Source: SZUA-442 sp963792405
GTDB lineage: Bacteria > Actinomycetota > Acidimicrobiia > Spongiisociales > UBA5794
Direction: 5' to 3'
Assembly (NCBI GenBank): GCA_963792405.1
Contig: CAWBVU010000006.1
Span: 1,736,001 to 1,800,000 of the forward strand
Length of the DNA stretch: 64,000 nt
Shown here: positions 33,649 to 44,867 of the stretch, one piece after another
How the letters are laid out: each line of letters begins with the position of its first letter
Position numbering within the stretch: the first letter of the stretch is position 1
Notes under the pieces: generated by a model
The model's database searches: none
What the model saw: the letters and a program-made list of their open reading frames with translations, nothing else
What the model was told of the DNA's origin: nothing
Program-made: the position numbers and the translations under genes

Positions 33649-34878
33649 TCACCGAGCCGACCCGTCATCCTCCTCGACCGTGGACGGGGTTCCGTCCGAT
33701 GGCGGGAGCGGTCCCCGTGGGGCGACACCGACGAGGGTGAGCGCCGCCACCACCAATGCGAGCACGATCCCCGGAACGGCGGCATCCACCGCCGCATCGG
33801 CCGCGACCGCCATGAGCGTCGCCGGGTCCCCACCGGTGCCGGATGCCACAGCGTCGACAGGGCGGCCGTCCGCGGGTCCGCCCGCGACGATCTGATCGGA
33901 CCCGGTGGGAGCGGAAGTATCCCCACCGAGGGCGCCAGATCCCGACGCGCCCGTCTCCGACGACCCGGACGCCGATCCTCCCGCCGCCGGAGGGGGGTCC
34001 GACGACCCGCCCGACGACCCGCCACTTGTGACATCGCTCGATCCCCCATCGATCGTGGTCGTCGGAGCTGCACCGGGGACGGTCGTCGTGGATCCCCCCG
34101 AACCCGCAGGTGGTGAGCTGGTCGACGACCCGGCGATGGTGCTGCTGGTCGTGCTGCTCGAGCCGGGAAGCGTCGATGTCGGAGAGGCGGTCGTGGTCGT
34201 GGTCGGCGCTGTCGTGGTCGTGGTCGGCGCTGTCGTGGTCGTGGTCGGCGCTGTCGTGGTCGTGGTCGGCGCGGCCATGACGGCGGAGACGACCACGGCG
34301 TCGACGTACAGGTATCCACTCAGTGCCCCGCCCGACACTCGCATCCGCACGATCGTCCTCGTCCCCGTATGGGAGGAGATGTCGAACGAGGCGCTGGCGG
34401 CATTCTGTGGCCCGCCGAGGTCGATCGAGCCCAACGTCGCCCAGGAGGCGCCCCCGTTTCCGGACACCTGGATCGAGGCCGTTCCTACGGGCTTGCCCTG
34501 GAACTGTCGCCTGTACTGGAAGGACAGGGTCGCCGAGGTCGCTCCCGCGAGATCGGCCTCTCGCGACGCACCGTGGTTCGCGAGGTCGCCGCCCTCGACT
34601 CCGATACGGAGGCAGTTCCCCGAACCCCCCGAACAGCGGTCGCTTGCGACCACCTGGACGAGCCCCGAGGTCGGGCCATCGGACTCAGCGACCTCCCGCC
34701 AGGGTCCGCTCCAGGCAAGGGACCCGTCGTTGCCAGAATACGAGATGGAGGCGAACTCGTCCCTGAACGACTCCGGAGACTGAGCAACGGCCATGCCGCC
34801 GTTTACCAGCTGGCCGACGACCACGAACGAGACCACGGCTGTGACGAGGGCGGCTCTCCGAGGCAGCCCACCGGTCAC
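33649..34878 (-). CDS. Secreted jelly-roll protein with Thr-rich mucin-like stalk and C-terminal membrane anchor
   Basis: A 409-residue protein starting at GTG. A signal peptide (about 1-33) is followed by a beta-rich domain of about 160 residues containing SGNDGSLAWSGPWREVAES and a C-GGSGN-C disulfide candidate. This jelly-roll-like module is common in secreted proteins of environmental bacteria. Residues about 200-340 form a low-complexity stalk: four repeats of APTTTTT, then Ser/Gly/Thr-rich sequence likely to be O-glycosylated. A final hydrophobic helix (GIVLALVVAALTLVGV) and charged tail anchor it. No LPxTG motif. It is coupled (GTGA) to the kinase gene upstream and could be its ligand-binding or effector partner. 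Confidence 0.75.
   Translation of the reverse strand: MTGGLPRRAALVTAVVSFVVVGQLVNGGMAVAQSPESFRDEFASISYSGNDGSLAWSGPWREVAESDGPTSGLVQVVASDRCSGGSGNCLRIGVEGGDLANHGASREADLAGATSATLSFQYRRQFQGKPVGTASIQVSGNGGASWATLGSIDLGGPQNAASASFDISSHTGTRTIVRMRVSGGALSGYLYVDAVVVSAVMAAPTTTTTAPTTTTTAPTTTTTAPTTTTTASPTSTLPGSSSTTSSTIAGSSTSSPPAGSGGSTTTVPGAAPTTTIDGGSSDVTSGGSSGGSSDPPPAAGGSASGSSETGASGSGALGGDTSAPTGSDQIVAGGPADGRPVDAVASGTGGDPATLMAVAADAAVDAAVPGIVLALVVAALTLVGVAPRGPLPPSDGTPSTVEEDDGSAR
34189..34272. repeat. 21-bp tandem repeat, four units, in the Thr-rich stalk
   Basis: About four near-identical 21-base units (GTGGTCGTGGTCGGCGCTGT plus C on the plus strand) encode APTTTTT on the minus strand. The near-perfect DNA identity suggests recent slippage and possible length variation between strains. 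Confidence 0.75.
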
Positions 34879-36164
34879 GACGGCGTCGCTGCTTCCATCG
34901 CCGCCTCGTCGACGTCCGGGTGTGCCGCATCGGGTTCCGTCGTTGCAGGAGCCGCGACCTCGTCCACTGGTGTCTGCTCGTCCGGACCCGTACCGTCGGA
35001 GAACGTGATGCGTCGCTGCGGCGGTGACTCGGCCGATGGCGGTTCCGCTGCCTCCTCGTCTGCCCCGTTGCGGTCCTCGTCGGCGTCCACGGCCGTCGCG
35101 TCGTCCGACTCCGCATCCTCGGAATGCTCACTCTCGAGCGGAACGATGACCTGGGCGGGCCGGTCGGGCCAATCGATCGTTGGAAGGACCAGCGTCACCA
35201 TCGTCAGGTCGCCGACGCGGGCATACTCGAGACGCCCACCGAGCTCGCGGGCGACTGCCCGTGCAACCGCCAGACCGAGGCCCATGCCCGCCTCCGACCG
35301 CGGGCGAGGGTCCATGTCGGAGCCCTCGAAGATCTCTCGCTCGAGCGCGGCGTCGATGCCTTCGCCGTCATCTGCGATGGTGACCCGCAGGGTGTCGCCG
35401 TCCCCCTCGCCGATCACGGCGATCTCCGGCCCCCCATGTCGCACGGCGTTCGACACGAGGGTGCGAACGATCTGGCGGAACCTGATCGAATCCGAGAGCG
35501 CGACGCCTGACCAGCAGTCCACCGACACCTCGTGACCCCTGCGTCGGAACGGCGCCACGACGCGCTCGATCTCGGTCGCCGGATCGAACCTCGTCGACGT
35601 GACCTCGAACGCGTGGGCCTCCAGCTCCGCGGCCGACACGAGGTCATCCACCACCCGGCTGAGGTCCACGGCCTCCGCGTTGATGACCGAGACCACGTCG
35701 CGGACCTCCACGGGGTCGCCGAAGTCGCTGTCGATGAGGGTCTCCGAGAACCCATAGATGACCGTCAGCTGATCACGGAGCTGGTGCGAGACACGATCGA
35801 CGAGGGCGCGCTCGTGCCCGAGCCGTGCAGCCAGATCGGTCGTCGCGATACGGACCTGGCGTCGCACGATGAGCCAGTAGGCGACCACGAGCGCCGTCGG
35901 GACGAGGGTGGCGACCACGAAGCGCACCGCGGATGCCGGAGCGTCGGACCCCGTCGATCCGATCGAGATCAAGGCGACCGCGACGATCACAGCGGCTGCG
36001 ACGACGAGGGCTGTCGCTGCGACGACGGACCCGCGGCGTCGGCCCGATCTGCGCGACGGCGCCTCGCTCCCATCGATCGATGCGGCTTCCACCCCTGCCA
36101 GATCGGCATGAACGCGGCGCGTCTTGAACGATCCGTATCCGGCGACCGACGATGCGGACCTCAC
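34875..36164 (-). CDS. Membrane sensor histidine kinase with variant H-box and acidic tail
   Basis: A 429-residue kinase. Two membrane helices (about 47-69 and 80-101) enclose a very short outside loop, so there is no large sensor domain of its own. The H-box is RVSHQLRDQLTVIYGF with His127; the usual Pro after 'LRT' is absent. The N-box RTLVSNAVRHG has Asn239, G1 is DDGEGID (265-271) and G2 GMGLGLAVAR (293-302). An Asp/Glu/Pro-rich tail of about 100 residues follows. No response regulator lies within the window's reading on either side. The stop overlaps the start of the mucin-like gene. The start is GTG at 36164, without a clear ribosome-binding site. Confidence 0.85.
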   Translation of the reverse strand: MRSASSVAGYGSFKTRRVHADLAGVEAASIDGSEAPSRRSGRRRGSVVAATALVVAAAVIVAVALISIGSTGSDAPASAVRFVVATLVPTALVVAYWLIVRRQVRIATTDLAARLGHERALVDRVSHQLRDQLTVIYGFSETLIDSDFGDPVEVRDVVSVINAEAVDLSRVVDDLVSAAELEAHAFEVTSTRFDPATEIERVVAPFRRRGHEVSVDCWSGVALSDSIRFRQIVRTLVSNAVRHGGPEIAVIGEGDGDTLRVTIADDGEGIDAALEREIFEGSDMDPRPRSEAGMGLGLAVARAVARELGGRLEYARVGDLTMVTLVLPTIDWPDRPAQVIVPLESEHSEDAESDDATAVDADEDRNGADEEAAEPPSAESPPQRRITFSDGTGPDEQTPVDEVAAPATTEPDAAHPDVDEAAMEAATPS

Positions 36165-36211
36165 CCACGCCCCTGTCCCGTGGCCCGAGCTCTACCGCGG
36201 GCCGGATCGGG

Positions 36212-36217
36212 TAGAAT
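36212..36217 (+). promoter_or_regulatory. -10 box TAGAAT for the beta-oxidation operon
   Basis: TAGAAT sits at the left edge of the palindromic operator. The transcript would start inside the operator, about 25 bases before the thiolase ATG. Confidence 0.55.
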
Positions 36218-36236
36218 CTTGAGCGTCCGCTCAAGA
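36217..36236. promoter_or_regulatory. Perfect 9-bp inverted-repeat operator before the thiolase-FadJ operon
   Basis: TCTTGAGCG-TC-CGCTCAAGA has perfect nine-base arms around TC. It overlaps the end of the -10 box and the predicted start, the classic place for a repressor. Size and shape match TetR-family (FadR/KstR/FasR-like) operators. No TetR gene is in the window, so the repressor is encoded elsewhere. It also lies 53 bases upstream of the divergent kinase start and might affect both. Confidence 0.75.
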
Positions 36237-36247
36237 ATCGAGTCTCC

Positions 36248-37543
36248 ATGCCCACATCATCCTCACCACGCCGGGTGGCCATCGTCGACGGGCTGCGCAC
36301 ACCGTTCGCCAAGTCGGGGACGGTCTTCAGGGATCTCTCCACCCTCGATCTGTCGAGCGCCGTCGTCGCCGAGCTGTTGGCGAGGTCCGGTCTCGACGGC
36401 TCGGACGTCGATCGTGTGGTCTACGGATCCGTCGTCCAGGACGTGGCGGCTCCGAACATCGCCAGGGAGATCGTCCTCGCAGGCCCCTTCCCCCAGTCCG
36501 TCGACGCCTATTCCGTGACCAGGGCCTGCGCCACGTCCACACAGGCGGTGGTGGATGCCGCACAGGCGATCATGCTCGGCGACGCCGACGTCGTGATCGC
36601 AGGGGGCGCCGACTCGCTCTCACGCCCGCCGATCACCTACTCGGACGGCTTCGTCGACGCGCTCATGAAGGCGAACGCGGCGAGGGACCTGCCCTCGAAG
36701 GCGAGGGCGTTCTCCACGGTGCGCCCGAGGGACCTCGCGCCGGTCCCACCGGCGATCGCAGAGCGATCCACCGGCGAGACGATGGGGGACTCCGCAGAGA
36801 AGATGGCCAAGCAGAACGGCATCTCTCGCGAGGACCAGGATGCGTACGCCGTCGCATCCCACGCCAAGGCCATCGCGGCATGGGAGTCGGGCGTGTTCGA
36901 CGCCGAGGTGATGCCGTTCCCCGTGCCCCCGCGGTACACGGCGACCGTTGAACGCGACACGATCCCGAGAGAGGATTCGACACTCGAGAAGCTGGCCGGC
37001 CTCAAGCCCGTCTTCGACCGGCGGTACGGATCGGTCACCGCGGCGAACTCCTCCCCGCTCACCGACGGTGCCTCGGCAGTCGTCCTGATGTCGGAGGACG
37101 CCGCCCTCGCCCTCGGCTACGAGCCGAGGGCATTCATCCGTTCCTACGCCTTTGCGGCGCTGGATCCCAACTGGCAGCTCCTGATGGGCCCATCGCTCGC
37201 CACGCCGATCGCCCTCGAACGAGCCGGGATGAAGCTCTCCGACATCGACGTCGTCGACATGCACGAGGCCTTCGCCGCCCAGGTGCTGTCGAATACCAGG
37301 GCATTCGCATCGAAGGCCTTCGCAAGGGAGTACCTGGGCCGTGACGAGGCCATCGGGGAGATCGACGAGGAGTCCTTCAACATCTACGGCGGTTCGATCT
37401 CCCTGGGCCACCCCTTCGGGGCGACGGGCGCCAGGCAGATCGTGACGATGGCCAACGAACTCGACCGGAGGGGCGGGGGCACGGCCCTCGTGACCCAGTG
37501 TGCCGCAGGTGGCCTCGGTGCCGCCGTGATCCTGGAGAAGTGA
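36248..37543 (+). CDS. fadI: Acetyl-CoA C-acyltransferase (thiolase, FadI-like)
   Basis: A 431-residue thiolase. The nucleophile is Cys94 (TRACATSTQA), followed by the conserved DMHEAFAAQ, SLGHPFGATGAR (His) and TQCAAGGLG (second Cys) blocks. The length and pairing fit FadI, the beta subunit of the soluble trifunctional beta-oxidation complex. It cleaves 3-ketoacyl-CoA to acetyl-CoA and a shortened acyl-CoA. It is two bases upstream of the FadJ-like gene and clearly co-transcribed, under the palindromic operator. Confidence 0.92.
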   Translation: MPTSSSPRRVAIVDGLRTPFAKSGTVFRDLSTLDLSSAVVAELLARSGLDGSDVDRVVYGSVVQDVAAPNIAREIVLAGPFPQSVDAYSVTRACATSTQAVVDAAQAIMLGDADVVIAGGADSLSRPPITYSDGFVDALMKANAARDLPSKARAFSTVRPRDLAPVPPAIAERSTGETMGDSAEKMAKQNGISREDQDAYAVASHAKAIAAWESGVFDAEVMPFPVPPRYTATVERDTIPREDSTLEKLAGLKPVFDRRYGSVTAANSSPLTDGASAVVLMSEDAALALGYEPRAFIRSYAFAALDPNWQLLMGPSLATPIALERAGMKLSDIDVVDMHEAFAAQVLSNTRAFASKAFAREYLGRDEAIGEIDEESFNIYGGSISLGHPFGATGARQIVTMANELDRRGGGTALVTQCAAGGLGAAVILEK

Positions 37544-37545
37544 CG

Positions 37546-39717
37546 ATGGCCCGGACGACGACGGAATACGAGAACCTCACGTTCGAGCTCGACGACGACG
37601 GCGTCGCGACCGTACTGATGGATGTGCGGGGCGAGTCGATGAACACCCTCGGCGTCGGCCTCGTGACCGACCTCGCCTCGGCCCTGGACCGGCTCGAACG
37701 CGACGACGTCAGGGCGGTCGTCATCGGATCGGCGAAGAAGGACTTCCTCGCCGGCGCCGACATCCGCATGTTCGACGACTTCGCCACACCCGACGACGCC
37801 GTCGAGGGCCTCAGGGCCGTGCACGGGATCTTCCAGCGCATCGAGGATCTCCACCGCGTCGCAGGCAAGCCGGTGGTCGCGGCGATCAATGGCGCTGCGC
37901 TCGGTGGTGGCCTCGAGCTCGCCCTCACCACGGCGACGCGGATCGCCACGGACAGCCCGAGGACCCAGCTCGGCCAACCCGAGGTCCAGCTCGGTGTCAT
38001 CCCAGCCGCCGGCGGAACCCAGCGCCTCCCCGAGCTCGTCGGGCTGGCGGCAGGGCTCGAGATGATCGTCGGGGGGAAGCCCGTCCGGCCACGCAAGGCC
38101 CGCACGATGGGCCTCGTGGACGAGATCGTCCCCGTGGAGGTGCTGCTCGACATCGCACGGCTCCGTGCGTTCGAGGCGATCGACGCGGCGCCGCCGGAAA
38201 GGGTCATCGCCCTCAACGTGTCGCCACAGAACCTGCAGCGGATCGCCCTCGAGAAGAACCCGGCAGGTAGGCGACTCCTGTTCAAGAAGGCCACCGACAT
38301 GATGCTCGCGGAGACCGGAGGCCACTACCCGGCGCCGAAGCGGGCGATCGAGGCCATCCGGATCGGCGTCGATCAGGGAAGGGCCGCGGGCTTCGCAGCG
38401 GAGATCCGCTTCTTCTCCGAGCTCGTGTTCACGCCCGAGTCCGAGGCACTGCGATCGATCTTCTTCGCCACCCAGGAGCTGAAGTCCGACTCCGGCGTCG
38501 ACTCGGACGCCACGGCGCGGCCGGTCGACCACGTCGCGGTCCTCGGAGGCGGGCTCATGGGCGGAGGCATCGCCGCGGTGTCCGCGATCAACGCAGGGGA
38601 CGTCGTCCGCATCAAGGAGGTCGACGCGGCAGGCGTGGCGAGGGGACTCGCATATGTGAGCGGCGTCCTGTCCAAGCGCGCGAAGCGTCGAAGGATGTCG
38701 TCGTTCGAGGTCGACCAGGTGGCGAACCGGGTGACGGGCGCGTCCACATGGACCGGGTTCCACAACAGCGACATCGTGATCGAGGCCGTGTTCGAGGACC
38801 TCGACCTGAAGCGACGCATCCTCGCCGAAGTCGAGGCGATCGTGCCGGCGACGACGATCTTCGCCTCGAACACGTCGTCACTGCCGATCTCGGAGATCGC
38901 CGAGGCGAGCACGCACCCGGAGACCGTCGTGGGCATGCACTACTTCTCCCCCGTCGACAAGATGCCGCTGCTCGAGGTGATCACCACGGATCGCACCGCC
39001 GACTGGGTGACGGCGACGGCCGTGCAGGTCGGCAAGGACCAGGGCAAGACGGTCATCGTGGTCAACGACGGGCCGGGCTTCTACACGACACGGGTGCTCG
39101 GCCCGTACTCGAACGAGGCCGCGTTCCTCCTCGAGGAAGGCGCATCGGTCGAGGACATCGACGGCGCCATGGTCGCATGGGGCTTCCCCGTCGGCCCCCT
39201 GCTCCTCGCCGACGAGGTGGGCATCGACGTCGGGGCGCACATCTCCGTCATCCTCGCCGACGCCTTCGGTGATCGCATGCGCGGGCCCACCATGATGGAG
39301 GGCCTCGTCGCCGACGATCGCAAGGGGAGGAAGAACGGTCGCGGGTTCTACACCTACGCCAAGGGGGAGCGCGGCGGCGTGGACCCAACGGTGTACACGG
39401 CGCTCGGCCTCCCGAAGGAGCGCGCCCACTTCGCCCGAAGCGTCATCCGTGAGCGGCTGTCCCTGGCCTTCATCAACGAGGCGGCTCGATGTCTCGAGGA
39501 GGGGATCCTGCGCTCGGCTCGGGATGGCGACATCGGCGCGGTCTTCGGGCTCGGGTATCCGCCGTTCCGGGGCGGGCCCTTCATGACCATCGACCAGATG
39601 GGCGCCGACACGATCGTGGCGAAGCTGCGGGAGCTCGAGGGAGTCCATGGCGCACGCTTCGCCCCCGCACAGATCCTCATCGACCACGCGGAGCGCGGCA
39701 CGCGATTCCGTTCCTGA
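37546..39717 (+). CDS. fadJ: Bifunctional enoyl-CoA hydratase / 3-hydroxyacyl-CoA dehydrogenase (FadJ/FadB type)
   Basis: A 723-residue multifunctional protein. The N-terminal crotonase domain has AGADIRMFDDFATP and AALGGGLELALTT for the oxyanion hole, and GQPEVQLGVIPAAGGTQRLP with the catalytic glutamates. A linker leads to the NAD-binding domain with AVLGGGLMGGGIA near residue 330. GMHYFSPVDKMPLLEV and NDGPGFYTTR are dehydrogenase active-site blocks, and the C-terminal helical domain is duplicated as usual. GGAG lies seven bases before the ATG. With the thiolase it performs three steps of beta-oxidation in the cytoplasm. Confidence 0.94.
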   Translation: MARTTTEYENLTFELDDDGVATVLMDVRGESMNTLGVGLVTDLASALDRLERDDVRAVVIGSAKKDFLAGADIRMFDDFATPDDAVEGLRAVHGIFQRIEDLHRVAGKPVVAAINGAALGGGLELALTTATRIATDSPRTQLGQPEVQLGVIPAAGGTQRLPELVGLAAGLEMIVGGKPVRPRKARTMGLVDEIVPVEVLLDIARLRAFEAIDAAPPERVIALNVSPQNLQRIALEKNPAGRRLLFKKATDMMLAETGGHYPAPKRAIEAIRIGVDQGRAAGFAAEIRFFSELVFTPESEALRSIFFATQELKSDSGVDSDATARPVDHVAVLGGGLMGGGIAAVSAINAGDVVRIKEVDAAGVARGLAYVSGVLSKRAKRRRMSSFEVDQVANRVTGASTWTGFHNSDIVIEAVFEDLDLKRRILAEVEAIVPATTIFASNTSSLPISEIAEASTHPETVVGMHYFSPVDKMPLLEVITTDRTADWVTATAVQVGKDQGKTVIVVNDGPGFYTTRVLGPYSNEAAFLLEEGASVEDIDGAMVAWGFPVGPLLLADEVGIDVGAHISVILADAFGDRMRGPTMMEGLVADDRKGRKNGRGFYTYAKGERGGVDPTVYTALGLPKERAHFARSVIRERLSLAFINEAARCLEEGILRSARDGDIGAVFGLGYPPFRGGPFMTIDQMGADTIVAKLRELEGVHGARFAPAQILIDHAERGTRFRS

Positions 39718-39927
39718 TCAGTCGGACCCGTGGTGGAAGTTGCGGCGCACCGGCCGGTTGCCGAAGGGATCGGTGACGGGAAGGCCGCTGGGCTCCGACG
39801 ACGCGTCGCCGGGCTCTGCGGGTCGGGCGGTGTCGCGCGTGCCCTCCCGCCAGTCGTGGAGGAAGTGCACCATCGCATAGGCGAGGAACAGCATCGCCAC
39901 TCCGATGATCACCCAGGTCGAGATCAT
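39718..39927 (-). CDS. Small single-pass membrane protein, 69 aa
   Basis: One N-terminal membrane helix (about residues 3-22, WVIIGVAMLFLAYAMVHF) is followed by a hydrophilic, Pro/Arg/Asp-rich tail. No family recognised. Its stop codon directly abuts the fadJ stop on the other strand. A TACCCT box six bases before the ATG supports it as a real, leaderless gene. Function unknown; small bitopic proteins of this kind often modulate larger membrane complexes. Confidence 0.6.
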   Translation of the reverse strand: MISTWVIIGVAMLFLAYAMVHFLHDWREGTRDTARPAEPGDASSEPSGLPVTDPFGNRPVRRNFHHGSD

Positions 39928-39933
39928 GGGTCG

Positions 39934-39939
39934 AGGGTA
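39934..39939 (-). promoter_or_regulatory. -10 box TACCCT of a leaderless transcript
   Basis: On the minus strand TACCCT ends six bases before the small membrane-protein ATG at 39927. It is divergent from the E2 promoter 40 bases away. Confidence 0.45.
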
Positions 39940-39978
39940 CCGTCCGGACGGATGGAGTCCAGCGGTACCGCTGGCGAG

Positions 39979-39984
39979 TAGCCT
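39979..39984 (+). promoter_or_regulatory. -10 box TAGCCT of a leaderless transcript
   Basis: TAGCCT ends eight bases before the E2 ATG at 39993. Confidence 0.45.
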
Positions 39985-39992
39985 CTCGCAGC

Positions 39993-41138
39993 ATGTCCCA
40001 CGAGTTCCACATGCCCGACATCGGTGAGGGCCTCACGGAGGCCGAGATCGTCGCATGGCTCGTCGCGGAGGGTGAGACGATTGCCTCGGGCCAGCCGGTG
40101 GTGGAGGTCGAGACCGCCAAGACCACCGTGGAGATCCCCGCGACCCATGCCGGTGTCGTGCTTCGCCTCGTCGGCTCCCCCGGCGACACGGTGACTGTCG
40201 GTGACGTCCTGTTCGTCGTCGGTGACCACGGCGAGTCGGGCGACTCCACGGGAGCCGAGGTCGTGGATCCCGTGCACGACCCGCGTCGCGCATCACCACC
40301 GACGATCCAACGGTTGGTCACCGCCGCCCCGGGTGGTGTGAAGGCGATGCCCGCGGTGAGGAAGCTGGCACGGGAGCTCGGCGTGGACCTCGACGCCGTC
40401 TCCGGCTCGGGACCAGGAGGGAGCATCACCAGGGAGGACGTCACGAGGGCCGCGGAGACCCCTGCGGACGAGATCGTCGAGCCCCTCTCGCCGACCCGAA
40501 GGGCCATCGCCGCCCACATGACGCAGTCCTGGACGACCATTCCCCATGTCACCGTGCAGGCCGACCTGCGGGCAGAGGCCCTCCTCAGGGACAGGGGCTT
40601 CGACGGGCGGGATCGACCGATCGCCATGGAGGCGCTGGTCGCCTCCGCCGCCATGCCCCTCCTCCGCCGCCATCGGGAGCTGAACGCCGCCTACCGCGAC
40701 GGGGCGGTGGCCTATGCCGAGCACATCCACATGGGGTTCGCCGTCGACACGGAGGCTGGCCTGATGGTGGTCGTCGTGAAGGACGCGGATCGCCTCGATG
40801 TCCATGCCCTCTCGGATGCCTTCGAACGGCTTGCCACGGCGGCGATCGAGCGGACGATCGGCCCCGACGAGGTGAGCGGCCAGACGTTCACGATCTCGAA
40901 CATCGGCGCCCTCGGCGGCGGCCATGGCACACCCATCATCCCGGTGGGGACGAGCGCGATCCTCTCGATCGGTCGTGCGACGCCACAGCCCGTGGTGGAG
41001 GACGGTGCGCTCGCCATCGGGATGGTCGCACCCATCGACCTGTCATACGACCATCGACTGATCGACGGCGGCCTCGGTCAGCGCTTCCTCGGAGACCTCG
41101 TGGATGCCCTCGAGACGCCGATGCGCGATCGCCCCTGA
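39993..41138 (+). CDS. Dihydrolipoamide acyltransferase (E2 of a 2-oxo-acid dehydrogenase), no E1/E3 nearby
   Basis: A 381-residue E2. The lipoyl domain has Lys43 in EVETAKTTVEI, the peripheral-subunit-binding domain spans about 117-150 (AVRKLARELGVDLDAVSGSG), and the catalytic acyltransferase domain ends with DLSYDHRLIDGG (active His). One lipoyl domain and the overall size fit branched-chain or acetoin-type E2 more than pyruvate E2. Normally E1 alpha/beta and E3 genes adjoin; none is here, so the partners are elsewhere. A repeat block follows the stop. Confidence 0.9.
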   Translation: MSHEFHMPDIGEGLTEAEIVAWLVAEGETIASGQPVVEVETAKTTVEIPATHAGVVLRLVGSPGDTVTVGDVLFVVGDHGESGDSTGAEVVDPVHDPRRASPPTIQRLVTAAPGGVKAMPAVRKLARELGVDLDAVSGSGPGGSITREDVTRAAETPADEIVEPLSPTRRAIAAHMTQSWTTIPHVTVQADLRAEALLRDRGFDGRDRPIAMEALVASAAMPLLRRHRELNAAYRDGAVAYAEHIHMGFAVDTEAGLMVVVVKDADRLDVHALSDAFERLATAAIERTIGPDEVSGQTFTISNIGALGGGHGTPIIPVGTSAILSIGRATPQPVVEDGALAIGMVAPIDLSYDHRLIDGGLGQRFLGDLVDALETPMRDRP

Positions 41139-41800
41139 ACGTCTCTCCCTGACGCCTCCCGCACCCCACTCCCCCCTCTGCCCTCCGGGCATCTCCCCCA
41201 AAGGGGAGAAGGAAGCAAGGTTCCGGCATCTCCCCTGCAAGGAAGGATGAGCGAGCGCAGCGAGCACCTTCCTGTCTCTCCCCGCGGGAGAGACGCGGAG
41301 CGAAGCGACGCAGAGAGGGCCGCACGCTCGCAGACGCGGAGCGAAGCGACGCAGAGAGGGCCGCACTGCCGACAGCGCCTCTTCGCAGACGCCTCCCGCA
41401 CCCCACTCCCCCCTCTGCCCTTCGGGCATCTCCCCCAAAGGGGAGATGGAAGCAAGGTGCGAAGCGATGCAGAGAGCCGCACTACTGACAGCGCCTCTTC
41501 GCAGACGCCTCCCGCACCCCACTCCCCCCTCTGCCCTTCGGGCATCTCCCCCAAAGGGGGAGATGGAAGCAACGTGCGAAGCGATGCAGAGAGCCGCACG
41601 ACCGACAGCGCCTCTTCGCAGACGCCTCCCGCACCCCACTCCCCCCTCTGCCCTCCGGGCATCTCCCCCAAAGGGGAGAAGGAAGCATGGGTGCGGGCAT
41701 CTCCCCCAAAGGGGAGAAGGAAGCATGGGTTCGGGCATCTCCCCACAAGGAAGGACGAGCGAGCGCACCCGGGTCGGGTCGGCATGCCCGCATGGGGCCC
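41139..41800. repeat. Gene-free block of hairpin-rich repeats (four ~116-bp units plus sub-repeats)
   Basis: The 660-base spacer between the E2 stop and the gcvP stop has no credible gene. A unit beginning GACGCCTCCCGCACCCCACT starts at 41151, 41388, 41504 and 41621; the middle two are complete and spaced 116-117 bases. Each unit holds two hairpins, TGCCCTTCGGGCA (or TGCCCTCCGGGCA) and ATCTCCCCCAAAGGGGAGAT-like. A different 35-base word, AGACGCGGAGCGAAGCGACG and following, is duplicated at about 41291 and 41332. The last part repeats the GGGCATCTCCCC hairpin two more times. It looks like a clustered REP/BIME-type element and may stop transcription from both sides. Confidence 0.85.
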
Positions 41801-44647
<2,847 letters not shown>

Positions 44648-44695
44648 CCGCTGCTCCTCATCCGTGGCACGCGTCGTCCCGTGCCCCGTCTGTCG

Positions 44696-44852
44696 CACGA
44701 CCTGAGAGATTCACCGCGCAGGCGGCTTTCCCCTTCGGTGAGGGCACGAGCCCTGCTTTCCAGATGCGCCTCGTCCGTGCGGTCCGTGTGCCTGAGAGAT
44801 TCCCGGGGCGGTTGCTCCTTCGGCGCCGGTGGACCGGCTCTCCCGCACGGCG
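44696..44852 (-). ncRNA. Tandem glycine riboswitch upstream of gcvP
   Basis: Read on the minus strand there are two aptamers. Aptamer 1 (about 44852-44791) runs from GGGAGAGCC through GCGCCGAAGGAGCAA to GAATCTCTCAGGCA. Aptamer 2 (about 44790-44696) has the matching CACCGAAGGGGAAAG and GAATCTCTCAGGTC. These conserved cores are the diagnostic glycine-aptamer elements, here in the usual cooperative pair. The leader contains GCTGATGA, the kink-turn-type sequence seen before first aptamers. It ends about 48 bases before the gcvP ATG, so control could act on termination or on ribosome access. In other bacteria glycine binding turns gcv genes on. Confidence 0.95.
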
Positions 44853-44867
44853 TCATCAGCGACGCCA

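Noticed and set aside
33649..34878. Sortase-anchored LPxTG protein
   Set aside because: The C-terminus has a hydrophobic helix and charged tail but no LPxTG-like motif before it.
41151..41760. CRISPR array
   Set aside because: Units are about 116 bases, contain several inner hairpins and have no constant-length unique spacers; no cas gene is near.
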